Shown here in pieces: positions 1-6,950 of a DNA stretch of 15,029 nt; position 1 is the stretch's first letter; every line of letters starts with the position of its first letter. Below the pieces are notes generated by a model. The model had not been told where the DNA came from. It was given only the letters and a program-made list of their open reading frames with translations, and did no database searches. The translations under genes were made by a program, and so were the position numbers. The DNA lies in the NCBI GenBank assembly GCA_046160725.1, contig JBJXHB010000265.1:1-15029 (forward strand), in the 5' to 3' direction. This stretch comes from JBJXHB01 sp046160725 (GTDB lineage Bacteria > Pseudomonadota > Gammaproteobacteria > Burkholderiales > Burkholderiaceae_C).

Positions 1-829
1 CCTGGCGGCGCGACAAGACCCTGGATTGGCGGCCTGGATCGATGCGCAGCTGCCGTGCCCCAACACCATGGTCGACGCCATCACCCCGGCCACCGACGAC
101 GCGCTGCGCGAGCAGGTGGCCCGTGCAACCGGTCTGCAGGACGCCTGGCCGGTGCAACGCGAGGCCTTCGCGCAGTGGGTCATCGAAGCGCATGCCCATG
201 AAGGTGGACCCGACTGGTCCGTTGCCGGCGCGGTGAATACGCCCGACGTAGCCACCTTCGAGCGCGCCAAACTGTGGCTGCTCAACGGCCCACATTCCAC
301 GCTCGCCTACTGGGGCTTGCTCAAGGGCCACCAGACCGTGGCGCAAGCCATCCACGACCCCGAGCTGGCCGGCTTCCTGCACGCCTACGTGCACCAGGAC
401 ATCGTGCCGCTGCTGCAGGCAACGGGCCTGGACCTGCATGCCTATGCCGACGCCATCCTGGCGCGCTTTGCCAACCCGGCCATGCGTCATCTGCTGGCAC
501 AGATTGCCCATGACGGCTCACAGAAGCTGCCGGTGCGGGTGGTGGCGCCGATGCTGGAAGCCCTGGCGCAGGGCGCCGACATCAGCCGCTTTGCAGTTCC
601 GCTGGCGGCATGGATGCACTTCCTGCAGCAGCGCGCTTCGAGACGCGAGGTGATCCATGACCCGCTGTCGTCGCGGCTGCAGCAGCTGGGCGAGGCGTTC
701 GCCAACGGTGCAGCCCCTGAAGTCCAGACGATGGCCCTGCGGCTGCTGATGACTGAAGATGTGGCCCACAACCCGCAGGTCCGGGCGGCGCTGGCCGCTG
801 GATGGCGCCTTGTCGCGCAATCCCAGTGA
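1..829 (+). CDS. Mannitol dehydrogenase family polyol dehydrogenase, C-terminal part (5' end cut by window)
   Basis: This is the C-terminal part of a long-chain polyol/hexuronate dehydrogenase, the family of mannitol 2-dehydrogenase, fructuronate reductase and arabinitol dehydrogenase. These NAD(P)-dependent cytosolic enzymes interconvert a ketose or keto-uronate and its polyol. The frame is open from base 2 to the TGA at 827-829, so the true start and the N-terminal Rossmann domain lie to the left; full-length members have about 480-500 residues and about 275 are seen here. The family motif PNTMVDAITP is encoded near bases 59-88. The catalytic signature K-x4-N-x2-H is intact as KLWLLNGPH, with the lysine codon at 269-271, matching the Lys/Asn/His set known from Pseudomonas mannitol 2-dehydrogenase. 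The rest is the helical C-terminal domain. Substrate cannot be decided without the N-terminal half. It lies 60 bp upstream of the pseudouridine synthase on the same strand, with no evident functional link. Confidence 0.88.
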   Translation, partial: LAARQDPGLAAWIDAQLPCPNTMVDAITPATDDALREQVARATGLQDAWPVQREAFAQWVIEAHAHEGGPDWSVAGAVNTPDVATFERAKLWLLNGPHSTLAYWGLLKGHQTVAQAIHDPELAGFLHAYVHQDIVPLLQATGLDLHAYADAILARFANPAMRHLLAQIAHDGSQKLPVRVVAPMLEALAQGADISRFAVPLAAWMHFLQQRASRREVIHDPLSSRLQQLGEAFANGAAPEVQTMALRLLMTEDVAHNPQVRAALAAGWRLVAQSQ

Positions 830-860
830 GGCAGCCAGCTCGACTCAAGGTGCTGCGCCA

Positions 861-879
861 GCGCGGATTCATCCCGCGC
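861..879 (+). other. Short perfect hairpin between the polyol dehydrogenase and rluF
   Basis: GCGCGG (861-866) and CCGCGC (874-879) form a 6-bp all-GC stem with a 7-base loop, in the 60-bp gap and 10 bases before the TTG proposed as the next start. No T-run follows, so it is not a standard Rho-independent terminator. It could weaken readthrough or translation, or be chance in GC-rich DNA. Confidence 0.35.
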
Positions 880-889
880 CGCCTATGCC

Positions 890-1744
890 TTGATCGACAA
901 TCCGGCCGTGCCGCCACCCGCTCAACGCCCTCCTCCCCGCCGATTCACACCCAGGCCAACAGCGCCGGTGTCAGCCGTCCGGCCGCAACCTCAACCCGCC
1001 AGCGCCGACGGCACACGGGTCTCCAAGCTGATGACCGAGCGCGGCCTGGCGTCGCGGCGCGAGGCGGATGAGTGGATCGCCGCGGGCTGGGTGCGGGTGG
1101 ATGGGCGGATGGCGGTGCTGGGCATGCGGGCTGCGACCGATGTCCGCATCGATATCGACCCCAAGGCCCGCCACCAGCAGGCGCAGCTGGTCACCGTGCT
1201 GCTGCACAAGCCGATCGGCTATGTCAGTGGCCAGGCCGAGGACGGGCACGAGCCGGCTGTCGTCCTGCTGAAGCCGGGCAATCGCTGGGCCGACGACGCC
1301 AGCGGCATGGATTTCAATGCCGCCCACCTGCGCGGGCTGGCACCGGCCGGACGGCTGGACATCGACTCCACCGGGTTGCTGGTCTTCACCCAGGACGGCC
1401 GCGTGGCCAAGCGGCTGATCGGCGACGAGACCCGTGTCGAGAAGGAGTACCTGGTGCGGGTGCGGCACCTCGGCCCCGGCCCGCTGCCGCCGGAGCAGCT
1501 GGAGCGCCTGCGGCAGGGCCTGGAGCTGGACGACCGCCCTCTCAAACCGGCACGCGTCAGCTGGCAGAACGAGGACCAGCTGCGCTTTGTGTTGCGGGAG
1601 GGCCGCAAGCGGCAGATCCGCCGGATGTGCGAGATGGTCGGGCTGCAAGTGCTGGGCTTGAAGCGCGTGCGCATCGGCAGCGTCAGCCTGGGTCCGCTGC
1701 CCGTCGGCCAGTGGCGCTACCTGCGCCCGGACGAGCGCTTTTAG
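890..1744 (+). CDS. rluF: 23S rRNA pseudouridine synthase, RluF-like (RsuA family)
   Basis: The product isomerises a uridine in rRNA to pseudouridine; the closest family fit is RluF, which modifies the U2604 region of 23S rRNA. The layout is a proline-rich N-terminal extension (about residues 1-40), an S4 RNA-binding domain (about 43-90, with RVSKLMTERGLASRREAD), then the RsuA-type catalytic domain. The catalytic aspartate is D157 in GRLDIDSTGLLV. The C-terminal GRKRQIRRMCE followed by VGQWRYL resembles RluF more than RsuA, RluB or RluE. There is an insert at about 115-150 before the active-site loop. The start is uncertain: 890 is TTG without a clear Shine-Dalgarno, 908 (GTG) and 968 (GTG) are in-frame alternatives, and no in-frame ATG lies upstream. 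The stop is only 10 bp from the convergent acyl-CoA dehydrogenase stop. The family call is sure; the exact target base is inferred. Confidence 0.85.
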   Translation: MIDNPAVPPPAQRPPPRRFTPRPTAPVSAVRPQPQPASADGTRVSKLMTERGLASRREADEWIAAGWVRVDGRMAVLGMRAATDVRIDIDPKARHQQAQLVTVLLHKPIGYVSGQAEDGHEPAVVLLKPGNRWADDASGMDFNAAHLRGLAPAGRLDIDSTGLLVFTQDGRVAKRLIGDETRVEKEYLVRVRHLGPGPLPPEQLERLRQGLELDDRPLKPARVSWQNEDQLRFVLREGRKRQIRRMCEMVGLQVLGLKRVRIGSVSLGPLPVGQWRYLRPDERF

Positions 1745-1754
1745 CCCGGCGACG

Positions 1755-2909
1755 CTACTTGCCGGTCAGCCCCATGCTGCGGGCGACGACTTCCTTCATG
1801 ATCTCGTTGGTACCGCCGTAGATGCGCGACACACGCGCATCCGCGTAGGCCTTGCAGATCGGGAACTCCCACATGAAGCCGTAGCCGCCGTGCAGCTGCA
1901 GGCATTCGTCGATGACCCGGCCCTGCAGGTCCGAGCAGGTCATCTTGGCCATGGCGGCGGTGGCGACGTCCAGTTCGCCCTTCATCAGCACCGCCATGCA
2001 GTGGTCGACGAAGACGCGCGCCATCTGTACCTGGCTCTGCAACTCGGCCAGCTTGAACCGTGTGTTCTGGAAGTTGGCCACCGGCGTGCCAAAGGCCTTG
2101 CGGTCGCGCACATAGGCCAAGGTGTCGTCGATGGCGGCCTGGGCCGAGGCGACCGAGCCGATGGCGATCTGCATGCGCTCCCAGGGCAGTTCCTGCATCA
2201 GGTAGATGAAGCCCTCGCCCTCCCGGCCCAGGAGGTTGGCCGCCGGCACCTTGACCTCGTTGAAGAACAGCTCGGCCGTGTCCTGGGCCTTGAGGCCGAG
2301 CTTCTTGAGGCGTTTGCCCTTTTCGAACCCGGGCATGCCGCGCTCCAGCAGGATCAGACTGGTGCCCTTGGCGCCGCGGGTCGGGTCGGTCTTGGCCACA
2401 ACGATCACCAGGTCGGAGTGCCAGCCGTTGGTGATGAAGGTCTTGCTGCCGTTGATCGTGTAGTCGCCGTTGGCATCTTTGACGGCGCTGGTCTTCACCG
2501 CCTGCAGGTCCGAGCCCGCACCGGGCTCGCTCATGGCGATGGCGCCGATGATCTCGCCACGGGCCATGCGCGGCAGGTAGTTGGCCTTCTGGGCGTCGCT
2601 GCCGTAGCGCAGGATGTAGGGCGCCACGATCTCCGAGTGCAGGCTGAAACCCAGGCCGCTGGTGTGGGCGCGGGCGCTCTCCTCCATCATGACCACGCTG
2701 TACAGGCGGTCGGCACCGGCGCCGCCATATTGCTCCGGCATGCTGGGCAGCAGGAAGCCCGCCGCGCCGGCCTTCAGCCAGACCTCGCGGTCGACATAGC
2801 CGCGCTCCTCCCAGGACTCATGGTGGGGGATGACCTCGCGCTCAAGGAAGCGGCGGTAGGAGTCGCGAAAGGCCTCGTGATCCTCGGTGAACAGGGTGCG
2901 CTTGAGCAT
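1755..2909 (-). CDS. Acyl-CoA dehydrogenase, long-chain (LCAD)-like
   Basis: This FAD enzyme oxidises acyl-CoA to trans-2-enoyl-CoA and passes electrons to electron-transfer flavoprotein; it is cytosolic. It has 384 residues, the usual length. The flavin/substrate signature AMSEPGAGSD lies at about 125-134 and GSKTFITNGWHSD at about 154-166. The C-terminal QLHGGYGFMWEFP (338-350) and IYGGTNEIMKE (363-373) closely follow mammalian ACADL. At the place where MCAD-type enzymes carry the catalytic glutamate (YEGT), this protein has glycine (YGGT). As in LCAD and isovaleryl-CoA dehydrogenase, the base is expected in the earlier helix, here E244 of ELPWERM. I chose the ATG at 2907-2909, not the upstream extension, because AGGA lies 6 bases before it and the family homology begins there (MLKRTLFTEDHE). 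It follows the thiolase by 25 bp in the same operon. Chain length and substrate are not readable. Confidence 0.93.
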   Translation of the reverse strand: MLKRTLFTEDHEAFRDSYRRFLEREVIPHHESWEERGYVDREVWLKAGAAGFLLPSMPEQYGGAGADRLYSVVMMEESARAHTSGLGFSLHSEIVAPYILRYGSDAQKANYLPRMARGEIIGAIAMSEPGAGSDLQAVKTSAVKDANGDYTINGSKTFITNGWHSDLVIVVAKTDPTRGAKGTSLILLERGMPGFEKGKRLKKLGLKAQDTAELFFNEVKVPAANLLGREGEGFIYLMQELPWERMQIAIGSVASAQAAIDDTLAYVRDRKAFGTPVANFQNTRFKLAELQSQVQMARVFVDHCMAVLMKGELDVATAAMAKMTCSDLQGRVIDECLQLHGGYGFMWEFPICKAYADARVSRIYGGTNEIMKEVVARSMGLTGK

Positions 2910-2915
2910 GGTCGG

Positions 2916-2919
2916 TCCT
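2916..2919 (-). promoter_or_regulatory. Shine-Dalgarno of the acyl-CoA dehydrogenase
   Basis: AGGA on the minus strand, 6 bases before the ATG at 2909. It selects this start over a 39-codon upstream extension that has no family similarity and would overlap the thiolase stop. Confidence 0.6.
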
Positions 2920-2934
2920 GGTGATGGCAGAGGG

Positions 2935-4116
2935 TCAGAGACGCTCGACGATGGTGACGTTGGCCTGGCCACCACCCTCGCACATGGTCTGCAGGCCGTA
3001 GCGCTTGCCGTGGCGGCGCAGGGCATAAACCAGCGTGGTCATCAGCTTGGTGCCGCTGGCGCCCAGCGGATGGCCGAGCGCGATGGCGCCGCCGTGCACA
3101 TTGAGCCGGGACGGGTCGGCGCTAGTGGCGTCCAGCCAGGCCATCGGCACCGGCGCAAAGGCCTCGTTGACCTCGTAAAGGTCGATGTCGTCGATCTTCA
3201 TGCCGGCGCGCTGCAGCGCACGGGCGGTGGCCGGCACCGGGCCCTCCAGCATGACCACCGGGTCGTCGGCCAGCACGGTCATGTGGTGGATGCGCGCCAG
3301 GGGCGCGACGTTCAGCGCCTTCAGGCCGCGCTCGTTGACCACCATCAGGCCGCTGGCACCGTCACAGATCTGGCTGGCGCTGCCGGCCGTCAGCACGCCG
3401 CCCTCGGCCAGCAGCTTGAGCAGGGCCAGGCCTTCCATCGTGGTCTCGGGGCGGATGCCCTCGTCGGTGTCGTGCAGGCCGGTCGAGCCGGCCTCGTCGT
3501 CGGCGCGGCGCACTGCTAGTGCCAGGATCTCGTCCTTGAACGCACCGGCTGCGGTGGCCGCAGCGGCGCGGCGGTGGCTTTCCACCGCGAAGGCATCGCA
3601 GCGCTCGCGGGTGTGGCCGTACTTCTTGGCCAGCAACTCGCCGCCCAGGAACTGGCTGAAATCAGGCCCCGGATAACGCTGGCGGATGGTGGCGCTCATG
3701 TAGTGGCCCAGCCCGCCTTCGCGGTAGACCTTGGGCACCACATGCATCGGGATGCGGGACATGCTCTCGACGCCGGCCGCGATGACGCAGTCCATGGCAC
3801 CCGACATCACCGCCTGGGCCGCGAAGTGCAGGGCCTGCTGCGACGAGCCGCACTGGCGGTCCACCGACACGCCCGGCACATGCTGCGGCAGGCGCGACGC
3901 CAGCACCGCGTTGCGGCCGATGCAGGTGCTCTGCTCGCCGGCCTGCATGACGCAGCCCATGACCACGTCCTCGACCAGGCCGGGATCGGCGCCGCTACGG
4001 TCCAGCAGCGCGTTGATGACCTGCCCGGCCATCTCGACCGGATGCCAGCCGGACAGGCGCCCGTTGCGGCGTGCACCGGCGGTGCGGGCGGCGGCGACGA
4101 TGAAGGCTTCAGCCAT
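2935..4116 (-). CDS. Thiolase (acetyl-CoA acyltransferase), FadA5-like
   Basis: The thiolase cleaves 3-ketoacyl-CoA with CoA to acetyl-CoA (or propionyl-CoA) and a shortened acyl-CoA; it is the last step of a beta-oxidation turn. It has 393 residues, the normal length. The nucleophilic cysteine is C89 in VDRQCGSSQQA, the NEAF motif is at 317-320, the active-site histidine is H349 in IALGHPLGASG and the proton-relay cysteine is C379 in CEGGGQA. All catalytic residues are present. The segments RNGRLSGWHP near the N-terminus and QCGS-QQA recall the mycobacterial steroid thiolase FadA5, which handles bulky CoA esters. That resemblance is from memory and supports only a tentative preference for bulky substrates. 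The ATG at 4116 is chosen because AAGGA lies 6 bases upstream and homology starts at MAEAFIVAAART. It is first in an operon with the acyl-CoA dehydrogenase and divergent from the SDR gene. Confidence 0.94.
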   Translation of the reverse strand: MAEAFIVAAARTAGARRNGRLSGWHPVEMAGQVINALLDRSGADPGLVEDVVMGCVMQAGEQSTCIGRNAVLASRLPQHVPGVSVDRQCGSSQQALHFAAQAVMSGAMDCVIAAGVESMSRIPMHVVPKVYREGGLGHYMSATIRQRYPGPDFSQFLGGELLAKKYGHTRERCDAFAVESHRRAAAATAAGAFKDEILALAVRRADDEAGSTGLHDTDEGIRPETTMEGLALLKLLAEGGVLTAGSASQICDGASGLMVVNERGLKALNVAPLARIHHMTVLADDPVVMLEGPVPATARALQRAGMKIDDIDLYEVNEAFAPVPMAWLDATSADPSRLNVHGGAIALGHPLGASGTKLMTTLVYALRRHGKRYGLQTMCEGGGQANVTIVERL

Positions 4117-4122
4117 GGAACG

Positions 4123-4127
4123 TCCTT
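4123..4127 (-). promoter_or_regulatory. Shine-Dalgarno of the thiolase
   Basis: AAGGA on the minus strand, 6 bases before the ATG at 4116; it decides this start over an in-frame upstream codon at 4182. It overlaps the + strand TTGACA box, so regulation of one gene could touch the other. Confidence 0.6.
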
Positions 4128-4184
4128 GACAGTTGACTCGGATGGGCGACGCTACCATGGCCGTTTCCACCTCCGCTGTCACTC

Positions 4185-4190
4185 AAGGAA
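4185..4190 (+). promoter_or_regulatory. Shine-Dalgarno of the SDR gene
   Basis: AAGGAA, 7 bases before the ATG at 4198. It fixes the start although the frame stays open for about 620 bases further upstream, antisense to the thiolase. Confidence 0.65.
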
Positions 4191-4197
4191 CGCCAAC

Positions 4198-4983
4198 ATG
4201 AAGCTCGACTCGTCCGTTGCCGCCGTCATCACCGGCGGTGCATCCGGCCTCGGCGCCGCCACGGCCCGCCGCCTGGCTGCCCATGGCGTCAAGGTGGCGC
4301 TGTTTGACCGCAACCCGGAACTCGGCGAGCCCCTGGCCATGGAGCTCGGTGGCGTGTTCTGCCAGGTCGACGTGGTGTCCGACGCCCAGGTCGACGCCGC
4401 CTTTGCCAAGGCTCGCGCCGCCCATGGCCAGGAGCGCATCCTGGTCAACTGCGCCGGCGTTGGCGGTGGTGCGGCCAAGACCGCCAGCCGTGACAAGGGG
4501 TCCGGCCAGATCCGCCACTACGACCTGGCCAACTTCGAACGCATCATCCAGATCAACCTGATCGGCCACTTTCGCTGCATCGCCAAGAGCGCCGCCGGCA
4601 TGCTGACGCTGGAACCGCTGGAGCATGGCGAGCGCGGTGCCATGGTCTGCACCGCCTCGGTGGCGGCCCAGGACGGCCAGATGGGCCAGGCCGGCTACAC
4701 GGCGTCCAAGGCCGGCATCGTTGGCATGACCCTGCCGAGCGCGCGCGACCTGATGGGCGAGGGCATCCGAATCAATACCATCCTGCCGGGCATCTTTGAT
4801 ACCCCGTTGCTGGCCGGCGCGCCGGCCAACGTGCGCGATGCGCTGGCGGCCATGGTGCCCTTCCCCAAGCGCCTGGGCCTGCCCGAGGAATATGCGGCGT
4901 TGGCCGAGGCGATGATCACCAACGGCTACTTCAACGGTGAATCGGTGCGCCTGGACGGCGCGATCCGCATGGCGCCGCGCTGA
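4198..4983 (+). CDS. Short-chain dehydrogenase, HSD17B10-like 3-hydroxyacyl-CoA dehydrogenase
   Basis: This is a classical SDR of 261 residues, best explained as a (S)-3-hydroxyacyl-CoA or 2-methyl-3-hydroxybutyryl-CoA dehydrogenase (type II, HSD17B10 family). It oxidises a 3-hydroxyacyl-CoA with NAD+ to the 3-keto form that a thiolase then cleaves. The dinucleotide-binding TGGASGLGAATA is at 12-23, and the acidic D37 at the end of beta-strand 2 favours NAD over NADP. NCAG is at 84-87, and the catalytic set is N120, S154 (TASVAAQDGQ), Y167 and K171 (YTASK). The C-terminal VPFPKRLGLPEEYA and RLDGAIRM follow human HSD17B10 closely, which separates it from generic FabG-like SDRs. It diverges from the thiolase-dehydrogenase operon, with which it makes a plausible pathway set. 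The enoyl-CoA hydratase that would complete the turn is not in the window. Confidence 0.92.
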   Translation: MKLDSSVAAVITGGASGLGAATARRLAAHGVKVALFDRNPELGEPLAMELGGVFCQVDVVSDAQVDAAFAKARAAHGQERILVNCAGVGGGAAKTASRDKGSGQIRHYDLANFERIIQINLIGHFRCIAKSAAGMLTLEPLEHGERGAMVCTASVAAQDGQMGQAGYTASKAGIVGMTLPSARDLMGEGIRINTILPGIFDTPLLAGAPANVRDALAAMVPFPKRLGLPEEYAALAEAMITNGYFNGESVRLDGAIRMAPR

Positions 4984-5025
4984 AGCTGCTGACGGGGCCC
5001 ACATGGGCACCGCCCACCAGCGTCA

Positions 5026-5409
5026 TCAGTCGAGCGATTCGGAGGGGTCGAAATCCAGTTCGACCTTGGCCCCGTTCGGGTCGTAGCTGAACAGCTGCCA
5101 GGTGCCTGCGCCCGCCTGGCGGCGCAGGTCGTACTTCACGCCGCGGGCATCGAAGCGGGCCTTGACCGCCTTCACATCCGTGGCCGTGAAGGCCATGTGG
5201 TCGATGACGCCGGTGCGGCCACTGGGCATCGGGCGGTCCCAATAGATATGCAGGATCGCGGCCCGGGCCCCCGGCACGTAGAGCCAGGCGCCGGGGAAGC
5301 CCAGGTCCGGCCGATGGCCCTCCTCCAGGCCGAGCAGGCCGCAATAGAAGTCAAGCGTCGCGGCGCGGTCCTCGGCCGTGATGGTGAAGTGGTTCATGCC
5401 CTGGATCAT
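5026..5409 (-). CDS. VOC (glyoxalase/dioxygenase fold) metalloprotein
   Basis: A single vicinal-oxygen-chelate module pair of 127 residues, the size of a one-unit glyoxalase-like protein that usually dimerises. It starts MNHFTITAEDRAATLDFYCGLLGL, the typical first beta-alpha-beta unit. The expected metal ligands are present: H7, H71 (IDHMAFTA) and E117 (VELDFDP). This makes a metal-dependent lyase, isomerase or dioxygenase possible, not only a binding protein. Family members range from glyoxalase I to methylmalonyl-CoA epimerase and extradiol dioxygenases; the reaction cannot be told here. The start at 5409 has GAGG about 9 bases upstream; an in-frame ATG at 5397 is an alternative. It is the last gene of the - strand operon, 55 bp after the SRPBCC-reductase fusion, and converges on the SDR gene with a 42-bp gap. 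Confidence 0.88.
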   Translation of the reverse strand: MIQGMNHFTITAEDRAATLDFYCGLLGLEEGHRPDLGFPGAWLYVPGARAAILHIYWDRPMPSGRTGVIDHMAFTATDVKAVKARFDARGVKYDLRRQAGAGTWQLFSYDPNGAKVELDFDPSESLD

Positions 5410-5429
5410 GCGTGCCTCGAGATGGTCAT

Positions 5430-5461
5430 GCGCAGTCGCCCTGCCCTGCGCTTTTCCTTTT
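5430..5461 (+). terminator. Possible + strand Rho-independent terminator, antisense to the operon
   Basis: GCGCAG (5430-5435) and CTGCGC (5446-5451) form a 6-bp perfect stem with a 10-base loop, followed directly by TTTTCCTTTT (5452-5461). Read on the + strand this has terminator form; read on the operon strand there is no U-run after the hairpin. It lies in the gap between the VOC gene and the fusion gene. It would stop + strand readthrough from the SDR gene. The stem is short and the T-run is interrupted, so this is tentative. Confidence 0.4.
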
Positions 5462-5464
5462 GCT

Positions 5465-6928
5465 TCAGGCTACCAGCACCAGGCTGCCCTGGGTGCGGCG
5501 GGACTCCATCCGGCCATGGGCATCGGCGGCCGCCTCCAGCGCATGGCGCTCGATCGGCGGCACCCGCAGGCTGCCGTCGGCCAGGGCGGCCCAGACGCGA
5601 TCGGCGCGGGCCTTCAGCTCGGCCGCGGTGGACACATAGTCAAAGGCCACCGGCCGCGAGAAGCTCAGCGACTTGTGCACCAGCTGGTCCGGGTCGATGG
5701 GCCGCAGCCCACCGGTGGCCTGGCCCAGGCTGATCCAGTGCCCACGCGTGGCCAGGGCTGCGAAGTTCTCGTCGGCCGCGGCCTGGCCCAGGCCATCGAC
5801 CACCACGTCGGCGCCGCCGCACAGGCGCTGCACCGCATCGGCAAAACGGTAGTCCGGCGTGACCAGGGCGTGCTCGCAGCCCCAGTCCCGGGCCAGGGCC
5901 GCCTTGGCCTGCGACGACACGGTACCGATCACGGTGGCGCCAGCGCGGCGGGCCCAGGCGCACAGGAGCAGGCCGACGCCACCGGCGGCGGCATGCACCA
6001 GCAGCCGCGTGCCGGGACCGATGCGGCCCAGGTCACGCAGCAACAAGTCGGCGGTGATGCCCTTCAGCAGCAGGGCGGCCGCGACCTCGTCGTCCACAGC
6101 GGCCGGCAGGCGCAGCACACGGTCGGCCGGCACGCAGCGCACCGTCGCATAGGCGCCGGGCCGCGGGTCCAGGTAGGCCACGCGGTCGCCCGGCATCAGG
6201 CCGTGCACGCCCTCGCCCACGTCCAGCACGCTGCCGGCGGCCTCCTGGCCCAGCGTGCCCGGCAGCGGCAGCAGGCCCGGGATCCAGCCCCGGCGCAGGT
6301 AGATGTCGAAGAAGTTGACGCCGATGGCGCGTTGTCGGATGCGGACCTCGCCCGGTCCTGGCGCCGGCACCTGGACATCCTCCGCGCGCATCACCTCCGG
6401 CCCGCCATAGCCGTGCAGCACCACCCGCCGCGCGGGCACGGCCAGCGCGGTCGGCATCGCGGCGGAGCCAGGCAGCCGCTGGTCGGCCCCCAGCGCCAGA
6501 TGCCGCCGCAGGTTGTCGAAGCCGGCCTCGTAGACATCGCGGCCGACCATCTCGCGCAGCTCGCGCTCCTGGCCCGGTGGCGTGGCGAAGGTGGACTCCC
6601 AGTGCCAGAAGGTCCGGTTACCGTCGGTCACCGGCTTCAGCGTGACGGTGGCGACGTAGCGCAGCAGCGGGACCGTGGCCTCGACGATGGTGTAGGTGCT
6701 GCGATGCGTCCGGTCGTCCAGGCCCAGCAGTTGTTCGCGCACATGGTGACCGTCGCGCAGATGGAAGTCGCGCACGCAGCCGACCTGGTCGCTGCGCTGG
6801 CCGGCCTCGATGCGGCTGTCGGCCACCACCGCATGCCACTGGTCGTGGCTGTTGAAGTCACGCAGCACGGCCCAGACGCGCTCGATGGGCGCATCGATGA
6901 TGGTCGAGCGGACGACCTTCTGCAGCAT
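5465..6928 (-). CDS. Fusion: SRPBCC domain + zinc-free quinone-oxidoreductase-like MDR
   Basis: A two-domain protein of 487 residues. Residues 1-145 are an SRPBCC (START/polyketide-cyclase-like) ligand-binding domain, similar along its length to the separate protein encoded just upstream. After a short linker (about 146-165), residues 166-487 are a medium-chain dehydrogenase/reductase of the quinone oxidoreductase type. That part shows NFFDIYLRRG (205-214), GQEAAG at 227-232 in place of the zinc-binding GHE, and the nucleotide-binding loop AAAGGVG at 313-319. It should use NAD(P)H to reduce a quinone or an enone double bond, or the reverse; the substrate is unknown. No stop or frame change separates the parts. 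M158 could be a relic start of the reductase (ATG at 6455-6457), but no Shine-Dalgarno precedes it. The ATG at 6928 itself has only a weak ribosome site. It follows the SRPBCC gene by 22 bp. Confidence 0.88.
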   Translation of the reverse strand: MLQKVVRSTIIDAPIERVWAVLRDFNSHDQWHAVVADSRIEAGQRSDQVGCVRDFHLRDGHHVREQLLGLDDRTHRSTYTIVEATVPLLRYVATVTLKPVTDGNRTFWHWESTFATPPGQERELREMVGRDVYEAGFDNLRRHLALGADQRLPGSAAMPTALAVPARRVVLHGYGGPEVMRAEDVQVPAPGPGEVRIRQRAIGVNFFDIYLRRGWIPGLLPLPGTLGQEAAGSVLDVGEGVHGLMPGDRVAYLDPRPGAYATVRCVPADRVLRLPAAVDDEVAAALLLKGITADLLLRDLGRIGPGTRLLVHAAAGGVGLLLCAWARRAGATVIGTVSSQAKAALARDWGCEHALVTPDYRFADAVQRLCGGADVVVDGLGQAAADENFAALATRGHWISLGQATGGLRPIDPDQLVHKSLSFSRPVAFDYVSTAAELKARADRVWAALADGSLRVPPIERHALEAAADAHGRMESRRTQGSLVLVA

Positions 6929-6950
6929 GTCGGCAACCGGGCCCCGCGCG

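Larger units (their letters stand above)
4117..4197. promoter_or_regulatory. Shared divergent intergenic region of the thiolase operon and the SDR gene
   Basis: This 81-bp gap is the only divergent one in the window and must hold the start signals for the genes on both sides. TTGACA (4126-4131) and TTGACT (4133-4138) form a tandem 7-base repeat and resemble sigma70 -35 boxes for the + strand. No convincing -10 box sits at 16-18 bases: the nearest, TACCAT at 4153, is 14 or 21 bases away. TGACAG (4127-4132) recurs inverted as CTGTCA (4176-4181). A regulator site is possible but unproven. Confidence 0.4.

Noticed and set aside
1755..2909. Acyl-CoA dehydrogenase inactivated by Gly at the YGGT position
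   Set aside because: LCAD-type enzymes naturally have glycine there and use a glutamate in the earlier helix, which is present as E244.
4997..5008. GCCC-ACAT-GGGC hairpin between the convergent SDR and VOC genes
   Set aside because: The stem is only 4 bp and has no T-run on either side, so it does not support a terminator.
5406..5429. Seven-codon reading frame (MTISRHA) on the minus strand whose stop overlaps the VOC start as ATGA
   Set aside because: It could be a leader peptide for translational coupling, but it has no good ribosome site and such tiny frames arise easily by chance.
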